DNA of 64,000 nucleotides, from assembly GCA_038025085.1 (NCBI GenBank), contig CM076142.1, forward strand, positions 8,902,501 to 8,966,500, in the 5' to 3' direction. The DNA comes from Tetragonia tetragonoides. Taxonomy: Eukaryota > Streptophyta > Magnoliopsida > Caryophyllales > Aizoaceae. The notes under the pieces are model-generated. The model searched no databases. It had not been told where the DNA came from and saw only the letters and a list, made by a program, of their open reading frames with translations. The stretch's first letter is position 1; each line of letters begins with the position of its first letter. Both the position numbers and the translations under genes were made by a program. Of the stretch, positions 29,415 to 42,525 are shown piece after piece.

Positions 29415-30426
29415 TCAATTATCCATAGAGGAAGTTCAAAATTTATCACCCAATGTCTTCATAGTATGTGCATTGTGCAACTGTGCAAGTCGTCGGTATT
29501 TGGATATACTGAGTACATACTACTACATAGTACCGAGTATCATTATCAATTAACCAATAAAAACTGATCAGTTGGTTGCCACTGATTCTTTGTAGTGACT
29601 TACCTCAATCCATTGATTATTGTAACAAGATATGAAGGAAAGCCAGTAAATCCTTTCTTTTCCTGCACACTGTCCAGACTATAAAGTACTACATTTCGCT
29701 ATGAATGTGAAATTCATATTTATTTGAAATCTAGCTAACACCAATAGCCAAGACGTTAGTTATAGAGCTCTAGAATCAAAGTGATAACCAAGGCATTGTC
29801 CATAGCTGGATTTCTCCAAGTTCACTTGACCAGTAACCCTTTGAACATCAAAGGGGTTGGCTAATCGACTTCCGTCATCAACCTCAACTTGATCCTAGAC
29901 ATGTTGGCTCCCCTTGCCGTACATGGAGATTCCATATTTCCATCATTACCCAAAGGGCATGCGAGGGACGGATTTTGTGTGACCAGCACACCTAACTTGA
30001 TGCCCTCATCTTGATGATCTTAATTAGCTAAGAGGTTAGTAGCCATAAGTGTCACAAAAATATCATTGCAACAGGCGAGTGCCTCATCGAATTGATCCGG
30101 TCATGTACAAACAAGGTTCAAGTCTATCGATCGAATTAATATTCCCTTAATTTCCTTAGACAAATGGACGTAAACTTAATGTAGGGTAGTGGGACAGAAA
30201 GAAGGAAAAAAATGCTTACATTTTCAAAAATTAGCTCACCAAAGGAATTCCTTTCTTGGAGTATATAAATACAAATCAAATCGTAATTTCACAAATTCCT
30301 CAAAAAAAAAAATCAATCTACCTAAGCAAGTATAAGTATAACCTTATATATAATAACAAAATTAACACCCCCTTTGGAATTCTTATTCTAAAAGAATTAA
30401 ATCACCAAAAAAAAAAAAAAACAATC
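29415..30426. other. intergenic between convergent CBBY-like and methyltransferase genes
   Basis: Holds the 3' UTRs of both flanking genes and about 1 kb of AT-rich DNA. No further gene or repeat family was recognised. Confidence 0.4.
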
Positions 30427-31173
30427 TCAAACTTTAATTTTCTTTTTCTTTTTCTTTTTCCTAAAAACAATCTCAGTATCAAGCCCAAACCCATCAATGT
30501 TCTTCACATGAACAACCTCAGAGTTCTTAAACAACTTAACAAGCGGGTCAACACTAAACAAATCATTAGCAGAATATTTATCAGTCCGTTTAGATGTTGA
30601 CACGTGTAAAACACAAATCCCACCAGGCTTCAACGTCCGTTCGATCTCCCCAACAAATTTCTCAGGAAAAAGCGCGTGGTCAAACACATTAGAGAATTCA
30701 AAGTCAAACGTCTCATCATCAAACGGCTGAGAATGAAAGTCGCCTTTAATAACCAACGGTGGATACGGCACCAAATCAATCCCAACCGTGTCGGACACGC
30801 CCAGTGTCCGAAGAGCGTACACTTCTTGACCGACACGCGCGCCAATGCAAAGGGATTTCGAGGAGTTTGAGAGAAGGTGGGATTTCTGAAGAGAGAGAAA
30901 GAAGTTAGAGAAGACGTGGATTTTACGCGCCCAGTCGCGCGTGGTCCACGTATGACGGAGAGTTGGGTTGAGGGTTTTGGTGAGTTGGTGCTTTATGTAG
31001 GAAGAGTAGGTTGGGTAGTGGCGGCGTATGCGGAGGAGGTCGGTGGCGCGTGAGGATGAGAGGGCGGCGCGTGGGGATGAGGAGGAGAGAGAAAAGAGGT
31101 AAGGGAGGGAAAGGAGAGAGAGAAAGAGGAGGAGAATGAGAGAGAGTTTGGGGATGGTTGTTGTTATTTTCAT
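30427..31173 (-). CDS. membrane-anchored SAM-dependent methyltransferase (type 11-like), intronless
   Basis: A single-exon protein of 248 residues. Residues about 8-30 form a Leu-rich hydrophobic segment, probably an N-terminal signal anchor to the endomembrane system. A Rossmann methyltransferase follows: motif I LCIGARVGQEVYALRTLG with the acidic post-I IGIDLVP-like segment (VGIDLVPYP), the FDFEFSNVFDHALFPEKF motif, and ERTLKPGGICVLHV (motif III). Such plant proteins are annotated only as methyltransferases; the substrate is unknown. The C-terminus ends in a run of seven lysines encoded by a simple (CTTTTT)n tract, so the length of this tail probably varies between alleles. It lies tail to tail with the CBBY-like gene. 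Confidence 0.8.
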   Translation of the reverse strand: MKITTTIPKLSLILLLFLSLLSLPYLFSLSSSSPRAALSSSRATDLLRIRRHYPTYSSYIKHQLTKTLNPTLRHTWTTRDWARKIHVFSNFFLSLQKSHLLSNSSKSLCIGARVGQEVYALRTLGVSDTVGIDLVPYPPLVIKGDFHSQPFDDETFDFEFSNVFDHALFPEKFVGEIERTLKPGGICVLHVSTSKRTDKYSANDLFSVDPLVKLFKNSEVVHVKNIDGFGLDTEIVFRKKKKKKKIKV

Positions 31174-31906
31174 TTTTAGGAAGTTTGGTTGGTATGTGAT
31201 GAATATGCATGAGATTACATAATCATCTGAACTTAACTACGCATGGGCATACAAACTAGTAATGTATATAGAGTTTACATAATGTAGGATTTGATATGGG
31301 TGTGATTTTAATGGAAAGGAGAGATATGAAGGGAAGGTGAGGTGAGGTGAGGAGAGAGAATGAAAGTGGGGGTTTAATGGAGGGATGGGAGGTGTGCGGC
31401 GGTGGTATGTAGGACAGAGTATTTAGTTATAGGGGTGTGAACTGTGAAGTGATGAATGGGATTATCGGTGGGATTGTATAGGCGCCAATGAGAATGTGAT
31501 AAAGTACATGACACTTTGATAGTGGGGGATGGGAATGTTCTAGGTAAAGGGGCCTACCTTTCTTTTTGTTTTATTTTGATAAGTCAAAACTCAAAAGGAT
31601 AATTTCTATTCTTTTTTTAAAATTTTGTTTGCTTTTATCTTTATCAATTTTGTTACTATTTTTGATTTTTTGTTGTGGGGCAAAGGCAACGTAATGATAG
31701 TCGATAGATGGGGGTTTGATCTAGGTATTTAGACGTCAGCATGATGTCATATTTGTTTGAGACGTTCCACCTTGATATTGTCTCATATGAAATTTTATAT
31801 TCAGAAATCAGAGTTTACCATTTAATTTAGTTAATATATGCACTTATTTAGTCATCGTATTTTTAAAACACGCTTCCTAATTCTCTACTTTATGTATCAT
31901 GTAGAT
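31174..31906. other. methyltransferase upstream region
   Basis: Purine-rich leader region on the plus strand (GGAGAGA-type, so CT-rich on the sense strand), then AT-rich DNA. No further gene seen. Confidence 0.4.
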
Positions 31907-32445
31907 TAGGGATGGCAATGGGCCGGGTCTGGGGCGGGTCCGGCTGGATCTAAACCCATTTATATTTTTGGGTTGAGATCCAGACCCGGTCCAAACCCTA
32001 CAGGGTCTATCATACTTAGATCCAGATCTAGATCCGCTGGATCTAGTGGATCCGTGGGTCCTAAATGGGTCTCATTAATAAATTAATAAATAAAGAAATT
32101 TGTTCCTAAATCCTATAATATGCATAAGATTTGAAGTTTTTATTAGAAAATATCACTTAACAACGTATTTATACTCATTGAAAAATGAAAGAAACTCAAA
32201 TTTTCACCTTTGGACTCTTTTTTTACATGATCTTTACTTTTTTTCTTTTTTCTTTTTTCTTTTTACATGTTAATGGGTCCATGGACTGGGTTTGGGTCTG
32301 TGATGCTAGACCCAGATCCAAATCCATTTACGACACATGAACCCAGATCCAGATCCAATGGGTCTATAAAAAGGAGATCCAGACCCTTATAAATGGATCT
32401 GGATCTGTGAGTTTGGGCCGGGTCTCAGACCCATTGCCATCCCTA
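31907..32445. mobile_element. hAT-type MITE
   Basis: The ends TAGGGATGGCAATGGG and CCCATTGCCATCCCTA are perfect inverted repeats. Flanking octamers ATGTAGAT (31899-31906) and ATATAGAT (32446-32453) differ at one base, matching the 8-bp TSD of hAT elements. Length 539 bp. The interior is rich in GGATCTGGATC-like short palindromes. Confidence 0.88.
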
Positions 32446-32824
32446 ATATAGATGGTACTCACTCCAAATTCATCTCATGTAACGGAAGTGATTAACCTAG
32501 CTGGTACAAGTGTTCAACATGACAACATAAGTGATTAACCTAACCAGTACAAGTGATGAGAACATGACAAGTATATAAAATGAGGAATTCAAAACATTTA
32601 CTCTATTTTCTTTTTGAGGGATGGAATTTAAAACATCTAAATAACAGAACATTTTGGTTCCACTGTTGTATGTGCAACGAGGCTCATATCATGTATTTTA
32701 CAAAACTATCTGATTGTGATTATGTGCAATGAGGGTTTACACCATATCCCATGAATTCTTTTGTTACATCTTGATACTCCAAATCATTATTAGCTTAAAA
32801 TTTAATTCTACCAAAATACAACTC

Positions 32825-33409
32825 TTAATCACTCACACCCTTTTCCTCAGACTCCGATTTCATGGTGGTTGAAAACAACAGCACCTCCAAAAACACAGCA
32901 GCAGCCACTATCAAAGCGAGCAATCCCGGATTGCTCTCGCTCGAAGCGTCCCCATTTTCAACAACTTCAGCTGCAGCAGATGCACTCGGCACATACAGGG
33001 AACTCGAAGCAGCAGCTGATCCCCCAAGTCCCAGTCCCAAAATGATCCCTTTATCACTCCTCATCCTGTTGAGCTGGTTCAGAGCAGGCCCCAAGATGTT
33101 GTACAGTACCCATCCTAAGGCCGGTATGACGGGCAGAAGAAGGGCGAGGCTTCGGTTATCTTGCTGAGGTGACTCCGCGATTTGCTTTGCCGCCAAGGCG
33201 AGGGGGGAAGTTGTCAGGGTAGAAAGAACAGTGCCAATGACAGCAGTGTTCTTAGCAAAGGATGCTGATAGTTCTAGTTTATCAGACGGTTTCGAGGGTT
33301 GAGAAACGGGTAGTGATGAGTGTTTCGAAGAGCTCGGGTTTTTGATCGACTTGATGATCAGGTACTTGTTTGGGTTGTGGATTGAAATAGATGCGGTAGT
33401 TGCAGCCAT
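32825..33409 (-). CDS. PSBY: PsbY precursor, photosystem II subunit (second module degenerate)
   Basis: Intronless. The ATG at 33409 has a good plant context (CCATGGCT) and starts MAATTASISIHNP, a chloroplast transit peptide; an upstream in-frame ATG at 33478 would add 23 residues. A hydrophobic thylakoid-targeting segment ending ALAAKQ precedes the mature PsbY module, which reads ALLLPVIPALGWVLYNILGP then ALNQLNRMRSDKG. In other plants the precursor is a polyprotein yielding two similar PsbY peptides. Here the second module keeps a hydrophobic stretch (GLLALIVAAAVFLEVLLFST) but lacks the WVLYNILQPALNQ signature. PsbY sits beside cytochrome b559 in photosystem II. Confidence 0.88.
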   Translation of the reverse strand: MAATTASISIHNPNKYLIIKSIKNPSSSKHSSLPVSQPSKPSDKLELSASFAKNTAVIGTVLSTLTTSPLALAAKQIAESPQQDNRSLALLLPVIPALGWVLYNILGPALNQLNRMRSDKGIILGLGLGGSAAASSSLYVPSASAAAEVVENGDASSESNPGLLALIVAAAVFLEVLLFSTTMKSESEEKGVSD

Positions 33410-33478
33410 GGAACTGGAAGGCATGTCAGAGGAAAGAAAATGGGGAAAATTTTGAGCTTGAAAAGGTAAAGAAAGCAA

Positions 33479-34668
33479 TGCTTTTAGGGGGTTTCTAGAG
33501 AAATTTCTAGCGAATTCTTCTGCTTCGCCAGTGACTCGTGGATTTCATATGACCACATCCACAACACAGAACGTGACAGCACTAGTGTCATTTTCAAGTA
33601 CTAACCAAATGCTAAAGTAGCCACTAGTTAAATCAAAGGAGCAAAAGCAAAACAAAAGGCCAAAAGGATCAAGGATGACTATAACTGTTATATGCTACTA
33701 GTCAGCCCATCGTCATCAGAAAAATTACCCGTTCAATTAATTAGAAGATAGAGTAGTTACTAGGTGAGCTAAATTCAGCATCTTAGTATACTGATATTGT
33801 GACTGAAACCAATTGATAAATTACATAAGATGTCACTAACCCAACCCAATCACATTTAGCAGTGAATCAACGTGCGATATGGTTAGTTCCACATTGAGTA
33901 CGTGATAACGTAGTTTCACAAAGTAAACTTTTTCTTCCTATACATGCAAAACACTAACCTTTCGACCAGCTACCATGTCTGCAAAGAAATGATAAGCCCC
34001 ATCTAAGATAGTGTTCCAGCATTCCAGGACCTGGGTAGGAGGGGTTAGAAAGCAGATGCTAGAGCAGAGCCGCAGAGGATACATTTACCAGTTGCCTATG
34101 ACCCCCTCATATTCATGAAGCCTAGCAAGTGGCGACTGGCAAACATCCTCTAGCAAGAATAAGCTCATGTTGGTTGTACCACTGTTCTTCTAGGTGAAGT
34201 CAAAGCTCAAAGCCATCCATACTTTAAAATTTCAGAATGTCAGGTAAGGCAGACTTGTGGCGAGACACTCAACCCCTTTATTTGTGAGCAACCATACGGA
34301 GATCTCGCAGAAAAACTTGGCATCTCCACTGCACAGTTGTCTTCCTATCCTTCCATGTCAATCAGCGGTTATGATTACAGCTTCAAGGTCAATCAGTCCG
34401 TGATAGCCAGAGAATCATTCATGCCCATTACACCATAAGATCTCCAATCTTCAAGCTTAAGGATACGGCAACACATTTCAGGATGATGATAGGTATAAGG
34501 TATTCCAACAAATTTCTCCATAGAAACTACACTTGATGAACCAACCATGTGACATGGTGAGTCTGTGTCAACATGTTAGCTGTATCCTTAATTTTTCCAC
34601 ACTGGAAGAAGAGCCGTTACGCACTCATCCATCACACTGGAAACAGAGTGACTATTTCCTCATCCAAA
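33479..34668. other. intergenic: PsbY leader and TPR-gene 3' UTR
   Basis: About 1.2 kb without a gene. The left part should be the PsbY promoter; the right part, up to 34668, probably includes the TPR gene 3' UTR. No repeat family was recognised. Confidence 0.4.
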
Positions 34669-37600
34669 TTAACCCTTCAACAAAGATGACGGTGAACTTG
34701 TACATATTTTAGTTAAGGCCAAAACTTTAACTATGTTCGATTTGGCAGCATCTAAAAGAGGGTCAGCTTGTAAAGCCTTATCAAAGCAGTACTTGGCTTC
34801 CTCCAGCAGACCCTCAGCAACAAATACAAGACCCAGATTGTTGTAAGCAGGAGCATACCCAGGCTGAAGGTCAAGTGCTTTTGTAAACATTGCCTTTGCA
34901 CAATCATATTTTTTGACCTGCCTATAAAAATTCCCGAGATTAGAAAATATTGCATGAGCTTGCTGAGACGTAGCCAATGACAAAGCTCGCTTGAAAACTT
35001 CTTCAGCTTGTGACAGCTCTTCTGTCAATTGCAGAGAGATACCAAGATTTGACCAAACACAGCTGCATTCGCTAAATCGAGATACTGCGGCCTTGAAGTA
35101 CATTTGAGACTTTTTAAATTGTTGTGTACGGAGGCTATGGAGCCCTAGCTGGTGCCAGTTCACAGCATCTTCAGGGTCCTCTCCTATTGACTGATAGAAG
35201 GAGAAGCAACATAAGTTATATTGAAAATCACAAACTGTAAAGAGGTCAATTTGTCTAGATTTATTAGTTGGGATCTTTCTTAAAAAATCAGCACCTCTGC
35301 ACAAACATGGGAATAGCTAGATAAGAACATGATCTAGACTTCTACATATAACGCCAAGTGTTAAATACTCTCTCTCGTGTTCCTTAATTGTTTTGGTCTT
35401 CTTTTTTTGGTCTAACACCAAAATGGAAGTCCTCAGCAATGACTGTGTAGCATTAGCTATTATCTGCTTTGAGTGACCTCATCCATTCGGGAATCACACA
35501 AAACCATCAATCCAATGTATGCTGATCCCCGCCCATGGAAGGGTCGGGAACCAATAGATGTCCATAGCCTCGCCATGATAGTTGCAGAGGCATGTCCAAT
35601 AAACTCTACATTGAAAATGAATTAACTGACCAGAGAACAACATTATCTGATTTATAGTCGTTAACAATCCAACATTTAGAACTTACCACTTGTCAGTAGT
35701 AAGTATAGCCTTGCTGAAATGAATTATCTTAATATCTAGGATAAATTTCAAAATTTCAATTAAGTCAATCAGTTACTTTCAACCAAAATAGATATGAAAT
35801 ACCTGCTTTAAGCAGCTAACAGCATGCTCTTCTACCTCCATCAACTCCTTTTGCTCACTTTCAAATGCTGCTGCAATCTCATGTTGAACTTGGTGAGCCA
35901 TGGCTAGCCCTGCCCATGCAATTGGAGGATCAGTCAACAAGGGATCTGCTTCTCTAAGTATTGAGGCCATTTCGTTTCCAGCCCAGGAGAGCTGCTCAGT
36001 GGGATTTTGTAATCTTTCTGCATCTTTGATACGGTGGATAGCAACAGAATATCGTGTAGACAAACAGTTGGGCTCCAGTTTTGCTGCCTGCAGACAAGGG
36101 ATAGTAAATAAAGTCGAGAGAAAATACATGCATAAGCCACTGAAGAGAAGACAGGAGAGACACAAGATAAAGGATTAGAATTTCCATCAGAATGGCACCT
36201 TTTCCAAACATTTGCTAGAGCTTTTATAATCACCAATGATATTAAACGCATTGGCAAGATTTGCCCACGTATGTGCTGCTTTAGGATCTGCTTTAACTGC
36301 TGCTAACAGACATTCCTTTGCCACACTGACAGCTACAGAAGAATCTGAATATGCCCCTGCTTCCCCGGCATTTGCTCCAGCACCTGATGAGTAGTATTAA
36401 GCAACTATTGGTACTTTTCAGTTGATAGAAAAACATTTATAAATGAGAAAAGAATATAGAACTCAATCAGACAACAAGGCGTCCTCCATAGAAAATGAAA
36501 AGGATTACAATAAAGCATGTCAGGTAAGCTGAATATCAGACGAAGTAACATAGGGAAATGCACCCGTCATAAAGGCCCAAAATGACACCAAGTAGGCAAG
36601 GACACTACCATGTCCCACAAGAAAGTCCCATTATTCTGCTTCCAAAGATACAGTGTATACGTCTCCAGGCCAAGCACCCAGATTATTGATAACAAGCAGC
36701 CAGAAGGCTTAGAACACAGTGAGCACACAAAAAAAAAAGACTGATGTTCAGTCTGTTACAAAAAGAACTTAAAGAGAGTCAGGGGGCCGATAGTCTATAC
36801 TCATCGTCTCCTTTATCTAAAAATCAAAGGACAGGGGGCCATTCCCTTGCCTCGTACCAAAGAGAATTTGACTCCACGAGATATTGAACAAAAAGCTACG
36901 TGATTGGCGTATTTCTCACGTGTACCAATTACAAACAGAAGTAATTTGAATGCAACTCATTCTTTTCAAGCTAAACTATGAACCTAACTAAGCACTGCAA
37001 CTCTGCAAGCAATAAACTTAAATTGAATGATGATGTTTAGAATTATAAAACTCGAACCTGAAACAGCTGAACCATACTTGCACAGTATAGCAGCGGCATA
37101 GTTTATAAGAGCACTGGGATGGCCTTGATCTTTTAATATTAGTTCCTGAAAGCAATTCGAGGCAGCCTCCACATTCCCACTGGAAGCAGATTAGTCACAA
37201 AAGGAGGAATTTGGAAGGAAGAATTAAGAAAAGCCTAACAAAACCAGTGTCATAAGACCACAATCCCAAATGTACATAAGGATTCAAGTTAAAAGACACA
37301 AAGATCATTACAATACCCAACAAAAAACTAAACGAAAAATCCAAGAAGAAAAACCTGGACAAGAACAATGTCATTTTGCATAAAATTTCACAGAAGGACA
37401 ATGTCTTAAGCAACCAACAAAACAAGGTAAGAGTTTAGATGAGCAAATGAGCAGACCATTCCACACAACTTGATGCTGGAATCAACCAGCTTCTAAGTTG
37501 GTTTTGAGGTCATAGCACTTTGACCTTAGAGTAAAAAATCTTTAGTCACTAGACATACTGTCCTGTGGATGATCATCAGCAATGGCTAAGTAAAAAAGGA

Positions 37601-40600
37601 GTAAGAGTTTTTTTGTCCTCTCTTTTCACATCATGCAGAGAAGGCACAACACTATTCATAATGCCAATCAGAAAAGGGCATTTTGACAAGATATAAAATA
37701 TAAGTCTAGTTTGGTAAACCTCCATTACCGTGTATAAGCTTGTTGTAACACTCCATGAGATAAGCAGATTTTATAAGGAACCAACAATTTTAGTTTCTAC
37801 CCCCCCCCCCCAATTACTGACACCTTGCACATGAGTTCATTTAAAACAAGAATTCTGAAAGACGGTTTTCACCTCATTGCTTACCTTTGCAGATGAGCAA
37901 GACCTAGATTTCCAAGACAATCCAAATTGTCGGGTGCCCATGCTGACAGCGACGACAGAACTGAAACAGCACTCTAGGCACATCACAAAACTGACACGTC
38001 AAGTCCTACATAAGAAGAATTACAGTTCTTGAAGATAAAAGTAATTACAGAAAAGAGAGTCCACCTTTAGACGACTTGTTTTCAGGAGAATCATTCCTAG
38101 AGTGTTCCACACAGCTGCTTGTCTAATATCTGACAGCACTGATTCCTTTAGCTTCAAAAGAATTTCTTCCAACTCTTCAGGTTCAAGATCTTTATCTGAA
38201 GCACACTCCCCCAAACTTTCTAGAAGAAGGCACTGGACAAGCATGAATATGAACAAGTATTGAGTACAAACACACACTAAGAACAATGGTTAAGAACAGA
38301 TGCACAAGTGTGAGATGATTTCATAGCCAAATATCATTGTTTTGATGTATTTATCCCTTTTTTTTACATATAATCTCATTTCTTCAACTGAAATGAGGAT
38401 TCAAGGATAAAGGAAATACCTGCGCATGATGCATTTGGACCACTGAAAGCAATTCTGGCCTGTCAATCTCCTCATCAGACCGCAGTAAAATCTCTGCTGC
38501 CTTCTCATACGCAAGCACTGCCTGCAATTAATACTCATCCATCAGTGCAAAAACATAGTGAATCCCCCCCCCCCCATCTAGAAAAATAAGCAGAAAAGAA
38601 AAGTGAGACAGAAGGAAATTGAAGAAAAAAGGAATTTTTGGGACCTTATAAAACAACCTTTTGCGGCTGACCCAATCTTTGGTACATCAGACCAAGTAAA
38701 TAATGAGCATGTGCATTTTTTGGAGCCTTCCTTGCCACATGTATCAGCCCCTACAGACATGAAAAGAAGCTGGTTATTTGAGTAAAGAAATTAAATACGC
38801 TCTCCTAGGGACCATCATCAAATATAAAGTAGGCTGAAATGCATTATAGTAATCCATGGCTTTTTGTAGCCTCATTGTATCCATATTTTGCACATAAAAG
38901 CAAACATACACCAGAAAACAGGTTTCCAAATACTTAGAATTCTGCAATTTGTACAAATATGAAGGGATGCACTCCCCAAATGAGATGTCACCTAAGATGA
39001 GAGAAGCTTCAATCATTTCCGTGACTTCCCATCTCAGAATAGCATGTGGCGCATCCTCACTGATCCTGTTGACTTATTCAAAATTCTATAAATGGAAGTA
39101 TAGAACTTTGCTTCTTGCCCTAAAGCAAATATACACCATGAACAATCACCTCCTCACTTTCCGAAACATTGCCCATACATTGGGAGCCTCCACAACATCT
39201 TTTTTACTCTCCTTCTAAGGTTACAACTTACAAGTCCCAACTCCATCTTCTGCCCATTTCTATTGAGTTCTTCTCAGATGTTGCTCTAAAATATCTTTTT
39301 GTAGATAAGAAAAATTTTATTAATCAATCAACGATGTTGCTCCAAAATATCTTAGCAGTATTTCCAAGCAACCTGCCAGAGGACAACGTGAAACTTGTAT
39401 AGCTCCTGTCTACTAACTATATCATAAATATGATAGTAACTTCCTTAGAAAGGTGTGGTTGTTTGATGGAAAGGAATTCATTTAGCGGACCCTACCATGT
39501 GTGAAACATTTAATTGTGATTGTCAAGCTTAGAGGTGGCAAACTTTGAGGAGAATTCAACTGTTCCTGGTAGATTTGGCCTGAGTAAATCAAAATCAATA
39601 AAAGCAACATGACCAATTTCTTAACAATGCCATCAGTCCCACCATGTGGAGCAAGTTACAAGGATCTGCTACATTCAGTCAGTAACGTCCTCCAAGGTTT
39701 AAGAGTATGAAGATCAGTTGCGCACACTTTGTTAGAGGACACCGGGGTATAGTCAAATGATGCTGTAACTATTCTTCTGAGCGAGCAATCTTCTATATAA
39801 AGGATAGGGCTTAATATCTGCTTATAGTATTATACTGACTTCTAGTTGAAAGTCAAACATTTCCAACAGACTCAATACTTTTGATTCAGTGACCAATATC
39901 CTAGAATGAGATAATGTAACTCCCTAGATCCCTTCAACAAGCACTTCCACCATACTGGATTACTGGAAGTACGATTAGTGCAGAAGCTATAAATATATTT
40001 TTTTGATGCAAGTGCGGAAGGCATAATGAAACCTTAAAGTAAACACTTCGGCAACATATACTAGTTTCATCTTTAAGTATCGATCTCCCACGAAAAGCCC
40101 GTGGCCAGCAGTCTAATAACATAGAATAGCCTTTTTGCGTACCTTGCACAATCTTTTCCTTTTCCCTCAAAAGGAAACCACTGGTACCAGAATTAGAAAG
40201 AAGTAGCAAAATGTGTGAAAATCAACTCACAGTTTTAAGGCTGCTAACTTTTTCCTCCCGTGAAGATGGAGTCCCTTGAGAATGTTGATCCCCATCGGCA
40301 TCTGCCCCACATTCAAGATGGTCTTCTACTTTACCCAATCTTGAACGACACTTCCCCGTTTTGCTTAGCTTTTTAGCCTCTGCTTCCAAAACATCACTGT
40401 TATCTTTTCCTATCAAGGGCATCTTTTCTTGATTACTCTCGCTGGTGGTTAGCCTGCATAAAAGTCCATATAATTAGACTACCAAATATACAGTTTATCA
40501 AAATTAAAAACTATGAATGTACTAGTCAATAAGAATAGGCCAAATTTGTCAAACCATAACCCCCTCCCAAAAACCCCAATAGAAAAGGGCAGTTATAAGT

Positions 40601-42118
40601 ATTAAAAATTAAATCATAACAAGCGTCAGAATTCTTGGTCACCCTCACTAATTTTCAGTATCAGCTATTGTAAACTTACATGAGTCAGAGTTACCTAAAC
40701 ATATAGAAAACCATCCACATAATAGAACATCTTACTTCCACCAACTGTGCATTAAAGGCGAAGAGCTCTAAATTACAGATGTACTCAGCTAATACCTATG
40801 CAAAAACAAATGTGGGAGTGAAGTTGAAATTTGTGGGAGGTAGGCCAAACGGGCCCTTATTCTTATGAACTGTCCTGTCAACCCTTTCTGCTTTTGTAAC
40901 TGTACTCCCATCTACAATTATACTTTAATGAAGGCAAGAGCTAATACCCTCTTAGGAACCATTAAAAGATTGCTCAACTCTTGACAGCCCTCCACCACCC
41001 AATAGACAATTGTAAATCAACATTGACTTCAATAGTGGGTAAGGCAACCAATGTTTGACCCTAGGGTTCAACTACCACTACCCACAATTTGCTAAAAGAC
41101 CTATGTTATTTGGACTCCTCATTTCACCTCAAGTACCTGTGTCGGATCCTCAACACTCCGACATGGTATGGACACTAACACTTCATTTTAGGCCAAAACC
41201 TTTCAAAATTTTAAGAATTTAGCCAACTCCCACACGTGGACACGTAACTTGTTGCCGAGTCGGAGTAACATAGTAACAGACTATTATCATCGCTAAATGG
41301 CATTCATCTGAAGTCTGAACCATTCAATTAGAAAGCTCTACTACAACTCCCAGAACCCTTAACTTAGAAAACTATCTTTTTGCTAAATATAATGACAGTA
41401 ATTAACCCTCTGCAGTTCTGCTTAACCACTGGGGGGGGGGGGTGCAGAATTGTTCTTCCAATGTTCAGCCCAGTGCAAAAATCATTTCCTTGTAACAATA
41501 AAATGTTTTTTTTTTCCCACCCAAACCCCATCCCATCAACAATACCTTCGTTCCCAAAAGGGTTAGAACCCAACTCCATACAAGAAATGCATTGAAATAT
41601 TACTCTCCAACCATTAACATAAATTTCACTAGAAAAAAAATATACAAAACATCATCATTAAAAAACAGCACCCCAATCAATTTGGGAACTAAAAGTTCCA
41701 AGAAAGTTGATTGGGAACTAAAAGCTCCAAGAAAGTTGTGTTCTCGCAATCTTGCTTCACTCTCAACATGTTTCTACTACTGGTAACCTCAAGAGTCTGA
41801 TTTTTCCATTTTACCCAAAATAAAAATGTCTGAATTAAAAGAGCTAGCAAATACTTGAAACCCTTTACAACTAACAAGAAACATAAGTACTATTCATACA
41901 ATAAGAAATGAAATACGCAAACCGCAAGAAATTGAAGTATGAACAAGAGAGAGAAAGAGGAACCTGAAAGGGGGAACAGCAAGAGGAGCAACAGGGTGAG
42001 AAGGGAAGAAAGAGATTGTATCTTCATCGTCAATTTCAGGAGGATCCACATTCAAGTCTGCCAAAACCACTTTTGTTGGCTGTTGATTTTGAACACGCTT
42101 TTCTGAGTTTTCTTCCAT
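34669..42118 (-). CDS. tetratricopeptide repeat protein, At5g63200-like
   Basis: Ten exons on the minus strand: 42118-41964, 40453-40231, 38750-38658, 38521-38420, 38232-38065, 37973-37885, 37179-37058, 36383-36199, 36087-35803, 35190-34669. All phases agree; the product is 647 residues, close to the Arabidopsis protein. The N-terminal 120 residues are polar and probably disordered ([16 protein letters not shown]). After that come TPR units throughout, for example [70 protein letters not shown] and [16 protein letters not shown]. TPRs form helical scaffolds that bind other proteins. The repeats resemble those of SPINDLY/OGT, but no glycosyltransferase or other catalytic domain follows, so it is likely an adaptor. 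Function is unknown to me. Introns contain poly-C tracts at 37801 and 38567. Confidence 0.92.
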
Positions 42119-42397
42119 TAGGGGTTTTTTTTATTTGTTGCGGGATGTCGCCGGCGGCTTAATATAGAGAGGAGAGAGAAATTGGATTGAGCTTTTTTTT
42201 CAATGAGAGAGAAATTGGAGTACATAGTACTGTATGTCGTATATATATGTTAATATGTATGGAGTAATGTCTTTTATTGTCTTTGTGGGAATTAGAGGGT
42301 GAGGAACTGAAGAGATTGATGAACAATCAACAAAACGCAGTGTTTTGGAGCTTTTCTAGAGTATCTTTTAAAACGTTGCAAATTGCAACCCTTAAGC
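42119..42397. other. TPR gene promoter region
   Basis: On the minus strand CTATATTAAG near 42160 could act as a TATA box, giving a leader of only a few dozen bases. GA-rich tracts flank it. Confidence 0.4.
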
Positions 42398-42525
42398 GAG
42401 ATGGGATCCTCTCGATCAATTCCTCTAATAAACTCCTTCAATATCTCACAAAGATCAAAATAAATAAAAAAAAAATTATGTATTTGTGAGGTATTGGAGG
42501 GGTTTATTGGAGAGGATCTCATCTC
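42398..42525. mobile_element. Mutator-type MITE with perfect 9-bp TSD
   Basis: A 128-bp foldback. The left arm starts GAGATGGGATCCTCTC; the right arm, reverse-complemented, starts GAGATGAGATCCTCTCC. Arms of about 40-50 bp both end in CTCACA. Identical 9-mers CCCTTAAGC flank it (42389-42397 and 42526-42534), the TSD size of Mutator-like elements. Confidence 0.88.
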
